From assembly GCF_002879645.1 (NCBI RefSeq), contig NZ_PNRE01000019.1:1-64000 (forward strand): 64,000 bases of DNA, written 5' to 3'. Shown here piece by piece: positions 34,556 through 43,639 of this stretch. A model generated the notes under the pieces. That model had not been told where the DNA came from and made no database searches. It saw only the letters and a program-made list of their open reading frames with translations. The translations under genes were made by a program, and so were the position numbers. The first letter of the stretch is position 1; each line of letters opens with the position of its first letter. This DNA comes from Halomonas heilongjiangensis (GTDB lineage Bacteria > Pseudomonadota > Gammaproteobacteria > Pseudomonadales > Halomonadaceae).

Positions 34556-35985
34556 CAGGTCTCGCGGTCGAGGATGGTGGAGATCATCGCCGTGGTGGAG
34601 ACGCCATCCTCGAAGCCCAGCACCCTTACCTCGCCACCCGCCTCACGCACGGCCTCGCCGCCGGCGATCTGCTCCGGGCGATAGTCGCCGCCCTTGACCA
34701 GCACGTCGGGCAGCACCGCCTCGATCAGCCGCTGTGGGGTGTCCTCGGCGAAGGCGACCACCCAGTCCACGGCCCCCAGGCCGGCCAGCACCTGCAGGCG
34801 CCGCGGCAGCGGGTTGATGGGCCGCTTGGGGCCCTTGAGCCGGGCGATGGAGGCGTCATCGTTGACCGCCACGATCAGCCGGTCACCGAGCTTGTGGGCC
34901 TGCTCCAGGTAGGCCACGTGGCCGGCGTGCAGGATGTCGAAGCAGCCGTTGGTCATCACCACCCGCTCGCCGCGGGCCTGGGCGGCACGCACCGCCTCGA
35001 TCAGCGGGGCTTCCTCGATGACCCCGAACTCGGCCAGCTTGTCGCCGTGCAGGGCGGTGTAGAGTTCGGCGATGGAGAGCGTGGCGGTGCCCGGCTTGGC
35101 GACGACCAGCCCGGCGGCCAGGTTGGCCAGGGTCATCGCCTCGGGGAAGCCGTGGCCGGCAGCCAGCGCCAGCCCCAGGACGCCGATCACGGTGTCGCCG
35201 GCACCGGTGACGTCATAGACCTCGCGGGCCCGGGTCGGCAGGTGCAGCGGCTCGTGATCGCCACGGATCAGGGTCATGCCCTTCTCGCTGCGGGTGATCA
35301 GCAGCGCCTCGAGCTCGAGCTCGGCGCACAGCGCCGCGCCCTTGGCAGCGAGTTCGGCATCGTCTCGGCAGTGCCCCACCACGGCCTCGAACTCGGTCAG
35401 GTTGGGGGTGATCACGCTGGCCCCGCGGTAGCGGCGGAAGTCGTTGCCCTTGGGGTCGACCAGCACCCGCTTGCCGGCGCCACGCACCAGGCGGATCAGC
35501 GCCTCGACCCGGTTGAGGGTGCCCTTGCCGTAATCGGAGAGAATCACCAGGTCGCAGTCGGGCAGGGCCGCCTCGACCCGTGCCAGCAGCCCCGTGGTAT
35601 CGACCTCGCCGAGCCCCTGCTCGAAGTCCAGGCGGATCAGCTGCTGGTTGCGGCTCATCACCCGCAGCTTGGTGATGGTGGGAATGCCGGGGCTGCGCTC
35701 GAAGTGAGTGCTCACTCCGGAGCTCTCCAGCCGGCTGCTCAGCCGGTCGGCGTTGTCGTCATCGCCGACCATGCCGGCCAGGGCGGCCTGGGCCCCCAGG
35801 GAGGCGATATTGAGCGCCACGTTGGCGGCACCGCCGGGCCGGTCCTCGGCCTCCTCCACCCGCACCACCGGTACCGGCGCCTCCGGCGAGATCCGCGAGG
35901 TACCGCCGTGCCAGTAGCGGTCGAGCATCACATCGCCCACCACCAGCAGGCGTGAGCGTTCCATGGCAGTCAGATCAAGCTTCAT
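34555..35985 (-). CDS. hldE: Bifunctional heptose-7-phosphate kinase / heptose-1-phosphate adenylyltransferase
   Basis: 476 residues from [20 protein letters not shown]. The N-terminal ribokinase-like domain (1 to about 320) has [24 protein letters not shown] and [15 protein letters not shown]; the C-terminal nucleotidyltransferase domain (about 340-476) has [21 protein letters not shown]. It performs the kinase and ADP-transfer steps of ADP-heptose synthesis; gmhB and hldD in this window supply the phosphatase and epimerase. It overlaps the upstream GT9 gene by 11 nt. An upstream start would add 17 Ser/Pro-rich residues. Confidence 0.96.
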   Translation of the reverse strand: MKLDLTAMERSRLLVVGDVMLDRYWHGGTSRISPEAPVPVVRVEEAEDRPGGAANVALNIASLGAQAALAGMVGDDDNADRLSSRLESSGVSTHFERSPGIPTITKLRVMSRNQQLIRLDFEQGLGEVDTTGLLARVEAALPDCDLVILSDYGKGTLNRVEALIRLVRGAGKRVLVDPKGNDFRRYRGASVITPNLTEFEAVVGHCRDDAELAAKGAALCAELELEALLITRSEKGMTLIRGDHEPLHLPTRAREVYDVTGAGDTVIGVLGLALAAGHGFPEAMTLANLAAGLVVAKPGTATLSIAELYTALHGDKLAEFGVIEEAPLIEAVRAAQARGERVVMTNGCFDILHAGHVAYLEQAHKLGDRLIVAVNDDASIARLKGPKRPINPLPRRLQVLAGLGAVDWVVAFAEDTPQRLIEAVLPDVLVKGGDYRPEQIAGGEAVREAGGEVRVLGFEDGVSTTAMISTILDRET

Positions 35986-37111
35986 CGGCAGGGGACTCCG
36001 TGTCCGGGTGAGCGGTGATGGTGTCGAGCACGGCATCGAGTCGTTCGATCACGTCCTCGGCACGGATCAGCGACATGGCATCCGGGTGGCGCACCCGCTG
36101 GCCCCAGGTGACCTCCTCGGGCGACTTGTGCAGGTAGGCGTGTACGGCCTGCGGATATCGGTCGACCACGAACTCGCGCCACAGGTAGGGGGCGGCACGA
36201 TCGGGATTGGTGGTGGCATAGAGGCCCACCACCGCGGTGCCCAGGGCGTTGGCCATGTGCACCGGCCCCGAATCGGGCGCGACGACGGCACGGGCCCGGG
36301 CGATCAGCGCCAGCAGCCCCTTGAGCGAGGTGCCGCCGATGGCGTCGATCACCGCCTCCGGCCGGCTGAGGGCCTGGATGCGCTCGCCCATCTCGCGCTC
36401 CTGGGTACTGCCGCCACCGGTGAGCACCGCCTTCAATCCGTACTTTACCCAGGCATGCTCGATCACCGCCGCATAGCCCTCGGCAGACCAGTTACGGAAG
36501 TTGCGCAGCCGGGGGTTGGCGCAGGGGCTCAGCAGCAGGTAGGGGGCATCGCCGGTCAGGGCCCGGGCCTCGTCGAAGGCGGCCTCGGGCACCGGCAGGT
36601 TCCACTCCAAGGGGTGCTGCTCGACCCCCAGCAGGCGGGCGAAGTCCATGAACGACTCCAGCACATGGGCCCGGGGATGGGGCGCAAGGCAACGATGGGT
36701 GAACCAGTGCTGGGCGTCCTTGGCACGGGCCTTGTCATAGCCCACCCGGACGTCGGCCTTCAGCCCCAGGGAGAGGACACTGGCGCGCAGCGCCTGCTGC
36801 ATGTGCAACAGGACGTCGAAGCGGGTGTCCGCCAGCTCGCGCCACAACTGCCGCATGCCGGCCACGCCGGAGGCCTTGTCGTAGACGACGAACTCGACCC
36901 CGGAGAGGCCGGCCAGTAGACTGTGCTCGCCCTTGCCGATGATCCAGGTGATACGCGCCTCGGGCCACTGGCGCTGCAGGGCGCGTACCGTCGGCACCAG
37001 GTTGCAGACATCGCCCAGGGCGGAGAGTCGCAGCACGCCGATGTGCCGAGGTTGGGCGGGCAGAGGATGCTTCATGCGCTTGGCAACATTTCGAACGGGA
37101 AAGGTTTCCAT
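35975..37111 (-). CDS. Lipopolysaccharide heptosyltransferase, GT9 (WaaC-like)
   Basis: 378 residues. GT9 landmarks: [22 protein letters not shown] at the N-terminus, [41 protein letters not shown] and [34 protein letters not shown], which binds the ADP-heptose donor. The ALGDV and GPVHMA motifs fit a heptosyltransferase; position beside hldE and waaA suggests addition of the first heptose. The first ATG (37111) and an internal one at 37075 both lack a clear ribosome site. The start region overlaps the divergent Kdo kinase gene head to head. Confidence 0.85.
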   Translation of the reverse strand: METFPVRNVAKRMKHPLPAQPRHIGVLRLSALGDVCNLVPTVRALQRQWPEARITWIIGKGEHSLLAGLSGVEFVVYDKASGVAGMRQLWRELADTRFDVLLHMQQALRASVLSLGLKADVRVGYDKARAKDAQHWFTHRCLAPHPRAHVLESFMDFARLLGVEQHPLEWNLPVPEAAFDEARALTGDAPYLLLSPCANPRLRNFRNWSAEGYAAVIEHAWVKYGLKAVLTGGGSTQEREMGERIQALSRPEAVIDAIGGTSLKGLLALIARARAVVAPDSGPVHMANALGTAVVGLYATTNPDRAAPYLWREFVVDRYPQAVHAYLHKSPEEVTWGQRVRHPDAMSLIRAEDVIERLDAVLDTITAHPDTESPADEA

Positions 37112-37802
37112 TCTATATGATGCGGACAGTTTATGTGACGCCGGCCCGGTGCCACAAACCGCCGCGCCGATTGCGCCGCAGGCCTTCGATCCCGACCACT
37201 GGTGGCAGAAGGGGCGCGTCGTCGGCGAGGCCCCGGGCCGCGGGGCCAGCCTGTTTCTCGATGCCGGGCGCGACCAGTGGGTGCTGCGTCCCTATCGCCG
37301 CGGCGGCCTGATCGCCCGGATCAGTACCAGCCGCTACCTGTGGACCGGTCTCGAACGCACCCGTGCCTTCCGTGAACTGCGCCTGACCGCCGAGCTCTAC
37401 TCCCGCGGCCTGCCGGTTCCCCGTCCGGTGGCCGCCGCCGTGACCCGCCACGGCATCACCTACGAGGCGGCGCTGATCACGGTGCGCCTTCCCGGGGCCC
37501 GCGCCCTGGCCGCGCGCCTGTCCGGGGAGGCGAACCACGAGCCCTTGCTGGAAACCGTCGGCGCCACCGTCCGGCGCTTCCATGATGCCGGCCTCGACCA
37601 TGTGGACCTCAATGCCCGCAACCTGCTCGTCGACGAGCACGACCGGGTCTGGCTGATCGACCTCGACCGCTGCCGGCTACGGGCCCCGGGCGCCTGGCAG
37701 GCGGCCAACCTCGAGCGCCTGCAGCGCTCGCTGGTCAAATTCGATGCCGCCGCGGCCATGGCCGCCATCCGGCGTGGTTACGAGGCATCGATCTCCAGTT
37801 GA
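37074..37802 (+). CDS. kdkA: 3-deoxy-D-manno-octulosonic acid (Kdo) kinase
   Basis: 242 residues. Resembles Haemophilus influenzae KdkA closely: HWWQKGRVVGEAPGRGASLF, WVLRPYRRGGLIARISTSRYLW, TRAFRELRLTAELYSRGLPVPRPVAA, catalytic loop HVDLNARNLLVDEHD and LIDLDRCRLR. It is a small eukaryotic-type kinase of the inner membrane face that phosphorylates Kdo at O-4 after WaaA acts. I start at the ATG with AGAGG 7 nt upstream (37074). This places its start within the 5' coding end of the divergent GT9 gene. Its 3' end overlaps the converging GT9 gene by 25 nt. Confidence 0.92.
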   Translation: MRLATFRTGKVSILYDADSLCDAGPVPQTAAPIAPQAFDPDHWWQKGRVVGEAPGRGASLFLDAGRDQWVLRPYRRGGLIARISTSRYLWTGLERTRAFRELRLTAELYSRGLPVPRPVAAAVTRHGITYEAALITVRLPGARALAARLSGEANHEPLLETVGATVRRFHDAGLDHVDLNARNLLVDEHDRVWLIDLDRCRLRAPGAWQAANLERLQRSLVKFDAAAAMAAIRRGYEASISS

Positions 37803-38821
37803 CGCGGCACGCCACGCTCCGGATAGACACGCTGCAGCAGCTCCTCGAGCCCCTGGAGAATGTCCATCTTGCCCGGCACCTGGCCGTCCCGGTGAAACAC
37901 CGCTTCATGGCAATCCTCGTAGCGGGGCCAGTAGCGGAATGGCACCGTCATGAAGAAGATGCCCAGGGTCGGCGTATGGGTCGCCAGAGCCAGATTGCGG
38001 ACCCCGGTGTCGCCACAGACCAGAGCGCTGACCCTGGCCATCCAGCGCGGCAAGTCATCCAGCGGCATGCGCGACTGGATTGCGACATTGTCATGCCGTG
38101 CCACCACCTCGGCCAGGAAATCGCCGGATTCATCGGGCTTGTGCCCCTCCAGCAGCACATGACGGTAGTGCGGAAACGTCTCGGCCGCCTGCTCGATCAA
38201 CTCGCACCAGGAGCTCAGCGACAGCGACTTCTCCGCCTTGGATGCAAAGGGGAAGTAGGCGATGCATGGTTCGGCCTGGTCGCGCCGATGCCGCGGCATG
38301 GCGAACGCCAGGGGATAGCGCGGCTTGTGCCCCATGATCTTGAGGAAATCCAGCAGCACCTCGGCCTCGTAGTGGAAGTCGGAGCGCAGGATACCGACGT
38401 CGAAGAGCAGGCGGTTGAACACTCGCCGATAAGGGAAGCCCAGCTTGACCTCTGCGGCCGTCATCAGCGTCAGCAGACGCGAGCGAGAGGTATCGGCGAG
38501 ATCGAAGAGCACGTCGACCTCACCCACCGCCCTCAGCGAGCGCCACTGCTCGCCTGGCCCACCGCGGGTGTCCTGGACGTGGACTTCGTCGACCAGGTCC
38601 TCGGGCACGGCATACTGGTACTTGCTGACCGTGCTCAGGATGATATGCGCCCCGGGGAAGAAGCGGCGCAGCTCCACCAGGAAGGGACGGGCCGCCATGT
38701 AGTCCCCGAAAGCGCATTGCCGAATCACCAGGATGCGTCGGATCTGCTCCGCGTGTAACCGGGAGAGCCAGCGACGCCCTCGCGCATTGAGGTACCCGCC
38801 CTTCTCGATCCATGCCTTCAT
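37778..38821 (-). CDS. Glycosyltransferase family 9 protein, core-region
   Basis: 347 residues from an ATG whose first base overlaps the upstream gene's stop (TGATG); a GTG one codon earlier is possible. GT9 landmarks: ILVIRQCAFGDYMAARPFLVELRRFFPGA, AYFPFASKAEKSLSLSSWCELIEQA and ALVCGDTGVRNLALATHTPTLGIFFMTVPFRYWP. The unusual FAFGDY/GDTGVRNLA pattern (Gly-Asp-Thr-Gly-Val in place of Asp-Ser-Gly-Pro-His) suggests a divergent member with a donor or acceptor other than standard ADP-heptose transfer. It probably extends the core oligosaccharide. Confidence 0.8.
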   Translation of the reverse strand: MKAWIEKGGYLNARGRRWLSRLHAEQIRRILVIRQCAFGDYMAARPFLVELRRFFPGAHIILSTVSKYQYAVPEDLVDEVHVQDTRGGPGEQWRSLRAVGEVDVLFDLADTSRSRLLTLMTAAEVKLGFPYRRVFNRLLFDVGILRSDFHYEAEVLLDFLKIMGHKPRYPLAFAMPRHRRDQAEPCIAYFPFASKAEKSLSLSSWCELIEQAAETFPHYRHVLLEGHKPDESGDFLAEVVARHDNVAIQSRMPLDDLPRWMARVSALVCGDTGVRNLALATHTPTLGIFFMTVPFRYWPRYEDCHEAVFHRDGQVPGKMDILQGLEELLQRVYPERGVPRQLEIDAS

Positions 38822-39960
38822 CACTCGAACTCGCTTTCGTTGACTGAGTACTCCTCGATCAGGGCCGCCACATGGGCCTCGAGGGTGAAGTCCCGGCGTA
38901 TCCGTCGGCGGGCCGACTCGCCCAGCCGTCGGCGCAGGCCCGCATCGACGATCAGCTCGGCCATGGCCTCGGCCCAGGCATCGGGCGCTTCCGGCGGTGC
39001 CAGGCGTCCGGTCCCGGCGTCGATCAACTCTGGGATGGCGCCGCTGTCGGCGCCGACGACCGCCTTGCCGGCCGCCATGGCCTCGATCACCGTCAGCCCG
39101 AAGGCCTCGTTGCGCGAGGGGACGCAGACGACGTCGAGTGCCTCGAACAGCCGTGGCAGGTCGCGGCGAAAGCCGGCGAAGGTGATCCGTGACTCGAGGC
39201 CCAGCGCGGCGACACGCTCCCGCAGCGCCGCCACGTAAGCCTCGTTGCTACCCTCGCCGGCCGTCAGGCCACCGATCAGCACGCCGTGCCAACGCAGCTC
39301 CGGGCGGGACTCGGCCAGTCGCGACAGGGCCTCGATCCACACCGCCTGGCCCTTGCCCGGGGTGAGCCGCCCCGGCAGGCCGATGGCCACCGCCCCACCC
39401 GGAATGCCGAGGGACGCTCGCAGCACCTCACGCGCCTCCGCCGAGAGCTCCGGCGCATAGGGCGATGGGTCGATGCCCAGATAGAGCCGCCGAATGCGCG
39501 CGTCCGGCAACGGAAAGGCCGCCAGGTTGCGCTGTCGGGTCGCCTCGCTGATGGAGAACAGCCGGGTGACGCGCCCGTAGGCCCAGCGGTGGTAGGGGTC
39601 CTTCTTCGGCCGTGTGACGCCCATGTGGTCGGTGTAGAAGAGCCTCAGCCCCGGCCTGAGGGCCGCCAGCAGCGCCCCCAACCGCAGGTCGCCGGACTTG
39701 TGGCAGTGCAGCACACGAATGTCGTGGGTCTTCAGGTAGGCGAGGATCCGCACCACCGCCAGCAGCGCCCGGGGGGGGGTCGACACCACCAGCGGCGAGA
39801 CGCCGGCCTCCTCCAGGCTCGCGGCGACGCGCGAGTCGGCCAGGGCCAGGCCATGAGGCTGCCACCCCTGACGCTTCAGCTCGGGTATAATCCGTGAGGG
39901 ATACATTTCCAGTCCGCCCCAGCCGTGCGAGAGGCAGATCTGCATGACCTTGTGGGACAA
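38821..39960 (-). CDS. GT4 family glycosyltransferase
   Basis: 379 residues starting at a TTG that has a perfect AAGGAG site 6 nt upstream. The nearest upstream ATG-type start lies inside the divergent gene, and the first in-frame ATG is five codons further in and lacks such a site. N-terminal GT-B half has QICLSHGWGGLEMYPSRIIPELK and VLHCHKSGDLRLGALLA; the C-terminal half has VAIGLPGRLTPGKGQAVWIEAL and the donor-binding VCVPSRNEAFGLTVIEAMAAGKAVVGADSGAIPELID with the EX7E pattern. It likely adds a hexose to the lipopolysaccharide core using a nucleotide sugar. The exact sugar is unknown. Confidence 0.85.
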   Translation of the reverse strand: MSHKVMQICLSHGWGGLEMYPSRIIPELKRQGWQPHGLALADSRVAASLEEAGVSPLVVSTPPRALLAVVRILAYLKTHDIRVLHCHKSGDLRLGALLAALRPGLRLFYTDHMGVTRPKKDPYHRWAYGRVTRLFSISEATRQRNLAAFPLPDARIRRLYLGIDPSPYAPELSAEAREVLRASLGIPGGAVAIGLPGRLTPGKGQAVWIEALSRLAESRPELRWHGVLIGGLTAGEGSNEAYVAALRERVAALGLESRITFAGFRRDLPRLFEALDVVCVPSRNEAFGLTVIEAMAAGKAVVGADSGAIPELIDAGTGRLAPPEAPDAWAEAMAELIVDAGLRRRLGESARRRIRRDFTLEAHVAALIEEYSVNESEFE

Positions 39961-39998
39961 GGTTGACTCCTTTCCGGTGTCGGGGCCCGGGAGCCCGG

Positions 39999-41096
39999 AT
40001 GATGACAACTTCCGCCACCGCCATGGACGAGCGCCGCTCCCGCCTGCTGGTGGTTCGCAATGACAAGCTCGGTGACTTCATGCTGGCCTGGCCGGCCCTG
40101 GCCTGCCTCAAGGCGGCCGACCCGGGCCTCCATGTGAGCGTGCTGGTGCCGGCCTATACCGCCCCGATCGCCAGGCTCTGCCCCTGGGTCGACGAGGTAC
40201 TCCTCGATCCGGGCGATGAGGCGGCCGCCGATGGCCGGCGCGAACTGCTGAGCCGGCTGCGCCAGGGCCGCTTCGACGCCCTGCTGACGCTCTTCTCCAC
40301 GCCGCGCATCGGCTGGCTGGGCTGGCGGGCCGGCATACCGCTGCGCCTTGCCCCGGCCACCAAGTGGGCCCAGCTATTCTACAACCGACGCATCGCCCAG
40401 CGCAGGTCGCGTTCGCAGAAGCCCGAGTACGTCTACAATCTCGAGCTGGCCGAAGGGCTGCTCGGCGAGCTCGGTCGCCCTCTGCCGCCGCGTCCATCGC
40501 CGCCTTTCTGGCCGCTGCCCGAGGCGATCCGCGGCGCCCAGCGGGCGCGTATCGCCGATGAGCTCGGCCTCGACGAGGGCCGCCCCTGGATCTTCGTGCA
40601 TGCCGGTCATGGCGGCTCGGCGGTGAACCTGTCGCTCGACCAGTACGCTACCCTGGCATGTGGCATCGAGCAGCGACTCGCCGGCACCGTGATGCCGATC
40701 TGGCTGTTGACCGCCGGGCCCGGCGAGGAAGCCATCGCCGACGAGCTGTGCGACAGGCTCGCCGCCGAGGGACTCACCGCCGCCCGGCTACCGTCACGCC
40801 GGGGTCTCGATGACTTCGCCCTGAGCCTCACCGCGGCGGACCTGTTCATTGCCGGCTCCACCGGGCCACTGCACATCGCCGGCTGCCTGGATCGGCCCAC
40901 GGCAGGCTTCTACCCGGCGCGTCGCTCGGCCACCCCGCTGCGCTGGCAGACCTGCAACGCGCCAGCCCATCGCCTGGCCTTCAGCCCTCCGGATGGCGCC
41001 AGTGAGACCGACATGTCGAGCATCGACCTGATGGCGGCAGCGGAACGCATCGCGCAGCACCTTCCGATATCCACCAGCAGCGAGCCTCCGTCATGA
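39999..41096 (+). CDS. Glycosyltransferase family 9 protein
   Basis: 365 residues. The ATG at 39999 has GGGAG 5 nt upstream; a TTG 36 nt earlier and an ATG at 40023 are alternatives. GT9 pattern: RLLVVRNDKLGDFMLAWPALACLK at the N-terminus, PWIFVHAGHGGSAVNLSLDQYATLA, and LFIAGSTGPLHIAGCLDRPTAGFYPARRSATPLRW. The DKLGD and GPLHIA motifs match heptosyltransferase-like enzymes of the core region. Starts only 38 nt from the divergent GT4 gene, so both promoters share a short region. It overlaps the following GT2 gene by 4 nt. Confidence 0.82.
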   Translation: MMTTSATAMDERRSRLLVVRNDKLGDFMLAWPALACLKAADPGLHVSVLVPAYTAPIARLCPWVDEVLLDPGDEAAADGRRELLSRLRQGRFDALLTLFSTPRIGWLGWRAGIPLRLAPATKWAQLFYNRRIAQRRSRSQKPEYVYNLELAEGLLGELGRPLPPRPSPPFWPLPEAIRGAQRARIADELGLDEGRPWIFVHAGHGGSAVNLSLDQYATLACGIEQRLAGTVMPIWLLTAGPGEEAIADELCDRLAAEGLTAARLPSRRGLDDFALSLTAADLFIAGSTGPLHIAGCLDRPTAGFYPARRSATPLRWQTCNAPAHRLAFSPPDGASETDMSSIDLMAAAERIAQHLPISTSSEPPS

Positions 41097-41857
41097 AGCC
41101 CATCACCGGCATCGTCATCACCCTCAACGAACAGCAACGGATCGCCGCCTGCATCGATTCCCTGCAGCGGGTCTGCAGCGAGGTCATCGTCGTCGACTCG
41201 CTGAGCCAGGACGATACCGTCCGCATCGCCGAGGACAAGGGCGCGCGAGTCCTACTGCAGGAATATCTCGGCGATGGACCCCAGAAGGCCCATGGCGTTC
41301 CCCATGCCACCAACGACTGGATCCTCACGCTGGACGCAGACGAACGACTGGAAGAGGATGCCGTGGCCGCCATCCAGGCCCTGACGCTGGATGACCCCAC
41401 CCTGGCCTACCGCTTCAAGCGCCGCAACTTCTGTGCCAACCACTGGATCAAGGCCGCCGGATTCTACCCGGACGAGGTGGTCCGGCTCTACAACCGCACC
41501 ACCTCGGGCTACCTGCCGAAGAAGGGCCACGCCTCGGTTCGCGCACCGAAGGTCCTGGATACCGGCACGCACATTCGTCATTTCACCTACGACGGCCTCT
41601 CGCACTGGATACAGCGCATCGATCAGCTGTCCACCCGGGATGCCTGGGCCATGAAGGAGCGAGGGGTCGCGCCCTCGGCGTGGCGGCCTGCCCTGCATGC
41701 CGCGAGCGCCACCCTGCGCAAGCTGATCCTCAAGGGCGGCATCCTCCAGGGGACCGATGGCCTGACCGTGACCATCACCACCGCCTTCCATGCCTACATG
41801 AAATACGCCAAGCTCAACGAGCTGTACGAGAACGAGAACCACCGCGACAACAGGTGA
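41093..41857 (+). CDS. GT2 family glycosyltransferase (WaaE/KdtX-like)
   Basis: 254 residues, GT-A fold. ITGIVITLNEQQRIAACIDSL, SEVIVVDSLSQDDTVRIAE and the metal DXD equivalent in NDWILTLDADERLEEDAVAAI are visible, followed by KRRNFCANHWIKAAGFYPDEVVRLYNR, which resembles the WaaE/KdtX group of core beta-1,4-glucosyltransferases. It overlaps the upstream GT9 gene by 4 nt, so both probably act in sequence on the inner core. Confidence 0.87.
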   Translation: MKPITGIVITLNEQQRIAACIDSLQRVCSEVIVVDSLSQDDTVRIAEDKGARVLLQEYLGDGPQKAHGVPHATNDWILTLDADERLEEDAVAAIQALTLDDPTLAYRFKRRNFCANHWIKAAGFYPDEVVRLYNRTTSGYLPKKGHASVRAPKVLDTGTHIRHFTYDGLSHWIQRIDQLSTRDAWAMKERGVAPSAWRPALHAASATLRKLILKGGILQGTDGLTVTITTAFHAYMKYAKLNELYENENHRDNR

Positions 41858-41953
41858 GGCGACGAGGCCCCCTGCCCCCCACCCGGCCGCACAGGGGTCC
41901 ATTCGGCGTCGCCACCTTGATAAGCTAACCGCGAATCCAACCGGGATATCGTC

Positions 41954-43627
41954 ATGCCCATCCCCCCCGCTCTCTCCCCCCTGCGCCGGCCACGCTGGTG
42001 GGTCCTGCTCGTCATCGGGCTGTGGATCGGCCATGCCGCCGTGACCGTGACCCTGCTGCCACTGTGGGGCCTGGTACCGATCGCCGCCGCCTGGCTCGGG
42101 CTGGGCTGGCTGCTGCGCTGGGGAGCCCCGCGCCACCCGCGCCCGCCGACCCGCGTCTGGCCCTGGTCGCTGCTGCCCATCGCCCTCTGGGGGCTCTATG
42201 TCTACCTGGCCGACAGCTTCGGCAACGTCGACCTCGCGGCGGTGTTCTTCCATCTCCAGGCGGGCATGACCGACCACGGCGGCGTCGACCGCAAGCTGGC
42301 CGCGGTGCTCTACAACCTGTCGATGGTCGCGCTGCTCGTCTCCTTCATCTGGCTGGTCCGGACCGATCACCGCTGGCGGCTTTGTGAGCGCCTGCTGGCC
42401 CTGGGGCTGCTGGCCAGCAATCCCCTGCTCTACGGCATCACCCAGCGCGGCGCCGCCATCGTCACCGACGACGGCGCCTGGCTGGAACGCCGCTATGTCG
42501 AACCGACCATCCAGCAGGCGCCCGAGGACCCGCCCAACCTGCTGTTTCTCTACCTGGAGAGCATCGAACGCACCTACGCCGACCGCGAGCGCTTCGGCGA
42601 CGCCTATGCCGACCTGGAGGCCCTCGGCGAGCAGGGACGGGTCTTCGAGGCCGTGCGCCAGCTCGATAACACCGGCTGGACCATGGCCGGCATGATCGCC
42701 AGCCAGTGCGGCACGCCGCTGATGCCGGCCGGCCTGCTCCACGACAGCCAGTTCGAGCCGCTGGGCAAGGTGGTGCCCGGCATCGACTGCCTCGGCGACC
42801 TGCTCGCCGACCACGGCTACCGGCTCACCTACCTGGGCGGCGCCAGCACGACCTTCGCCGGCAAGGGCGTCTTCTACGAGGATCATGGCTTCGACAACGT
42901 GCTGGGCCGAGAGGAGCTGCGCCCGCGGCTGGAGGATCCCGAGTATCTCAACAACTGGGGGCTCTACGACGACTCCCTCTACGACTTCGCCCTGGAGGAG
43001 ATTCGCCGCCTGGACGAGACCGGCGACCCCTGGGGGGTCGTCACCCTGACCCTCGCCGGCCATGCGCCCCACGGCTATCCGGCGCAGAGCTGCATCGATC
43101 GCCAGGGCGAATTCGACGGCGCCGACATCCTCTATGCGGTCGAGTGCTCGGCCTGGCTGGCCCGGAACCTGATCGAGCGTCTCGAGGCCGAGGGTCTGCT
43201 GGAGAACACCCTGGTGGTGATCGCCAGCGACCACCTGACCATGCGTGTCTCGGCATGGGACGAGCTGATCCGAGACGAACGGGACAACACCTTCATGCTG
43301 CTCGGCCCCGAGGTCCCCATGGGTCGGGTGCGGCGCGAGTCCTCCCTGCTCGACGTCCTTCCCACCGTTCTCGAGGCCATGGGGTTCGAGATCGAGGATA
43401 ACCGCGCCGGCCTGGGCGCCTCGCTGCTCTCCTCTTCCCCGACGCTGCTGGAGCAGTACGACAGGGAGTTCGTCAATGCCCGGCTGCGCGAGGAGACCGC
43501 ACTGCAGAAGCACATGTGGGACGGACTGGTACCGGAGCGACCACCCGAGGAGGCAGCACCGAAACAGGAGCAGGTCGTGGAGAACCCGGAGGATGCCACC
43601 GGTGAGGAACCCGCCGAGGTACAGTAA
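41954..43627 (+). CDS. OpgB-like phosphoglycerol transferase (alkaline phosphatase superfamily)
   Basis: 557 residues. Four N-terminal membrane helices (about 15-35, 38-55, 70-86, 115-135, with LLALGLLASNPLLYGI near 148-163) carry a large periplasmic sulfatase-fold domain. Catalytic landmarks closely follow E. coli OpgB: LYLESIERTYAD (metal Glu202), the Thr243 nucleophile in NTGWTMAGMIASQCGTPL, CLGDLLADHGYRLTYLGGAS, NNWGLYDDSLYDFALEEI and VVIASDHLTM. OpgB transfers phosphoglycerol from phosphatidylglycerol to periplasmic glucans. It lacks the C-terminal ~200 residues of E. coli OpgB and ends in a Glu/Pro-rich tail. Within a core region, decoration of the lipopolysaccharide is equally possible. 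Confidence 0.85.
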   Translation: MPIPPALSPLRRPRWWVLLVIGLWIGHAAVTVTLLPLWGLVPIAAAWLGLGWLLRWGAPRHPRPPTRVWPWSLLPIALWGLYVYLADSFGNVDLAAVFFHLQAGMTDHGGVDRKLAAVLYNLSMVALLVSFIWLVRTDHRWRLCERLLALGLLASNPLLYGITQRGAAIVTDDGAWLERRYVEPTIQQAPEDPPNLLFLYLESIERTYADRERFGDAYADLEALGEQGRVFEAVRQLDNTGWTMAGMIASQCGTPLMPAGLLHDSQFEPLGKVVPGIDCLGDLLADHGYRLTYLGGASTTFAGKGVFYEDHGFDNVLGREELRPRLEDPEYLNNWGLYDDSLYDFALEEIRRLDETGDPWGVVTLTLAGHAPHGYPAQSCIDRQGEFDGADILYAVECSAWLARNLIERLEAEGLLENTLVVIASDHLTMRVSAWDELIRDERDNTFMLLGPEVPMGRVRRESSLLDVLPTVLEAMGFEIEDNRAGLGASLLSSSPTLLEQYDREFVNARLREETALQKHMWDGLVPERPPEEAAPKQEQVVENPEDATGEEPAEVQ

Positions 43628-43639
43628 GCGCGGGCTTGG

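Noticed and set aside
41252..43513. A 753-codon open frame opposite the GT2 and OpgB-like genes
   Set aside because: Same kind of GC-driven antisense frame; the plus-strand proteins carry clear catalytic motifs.
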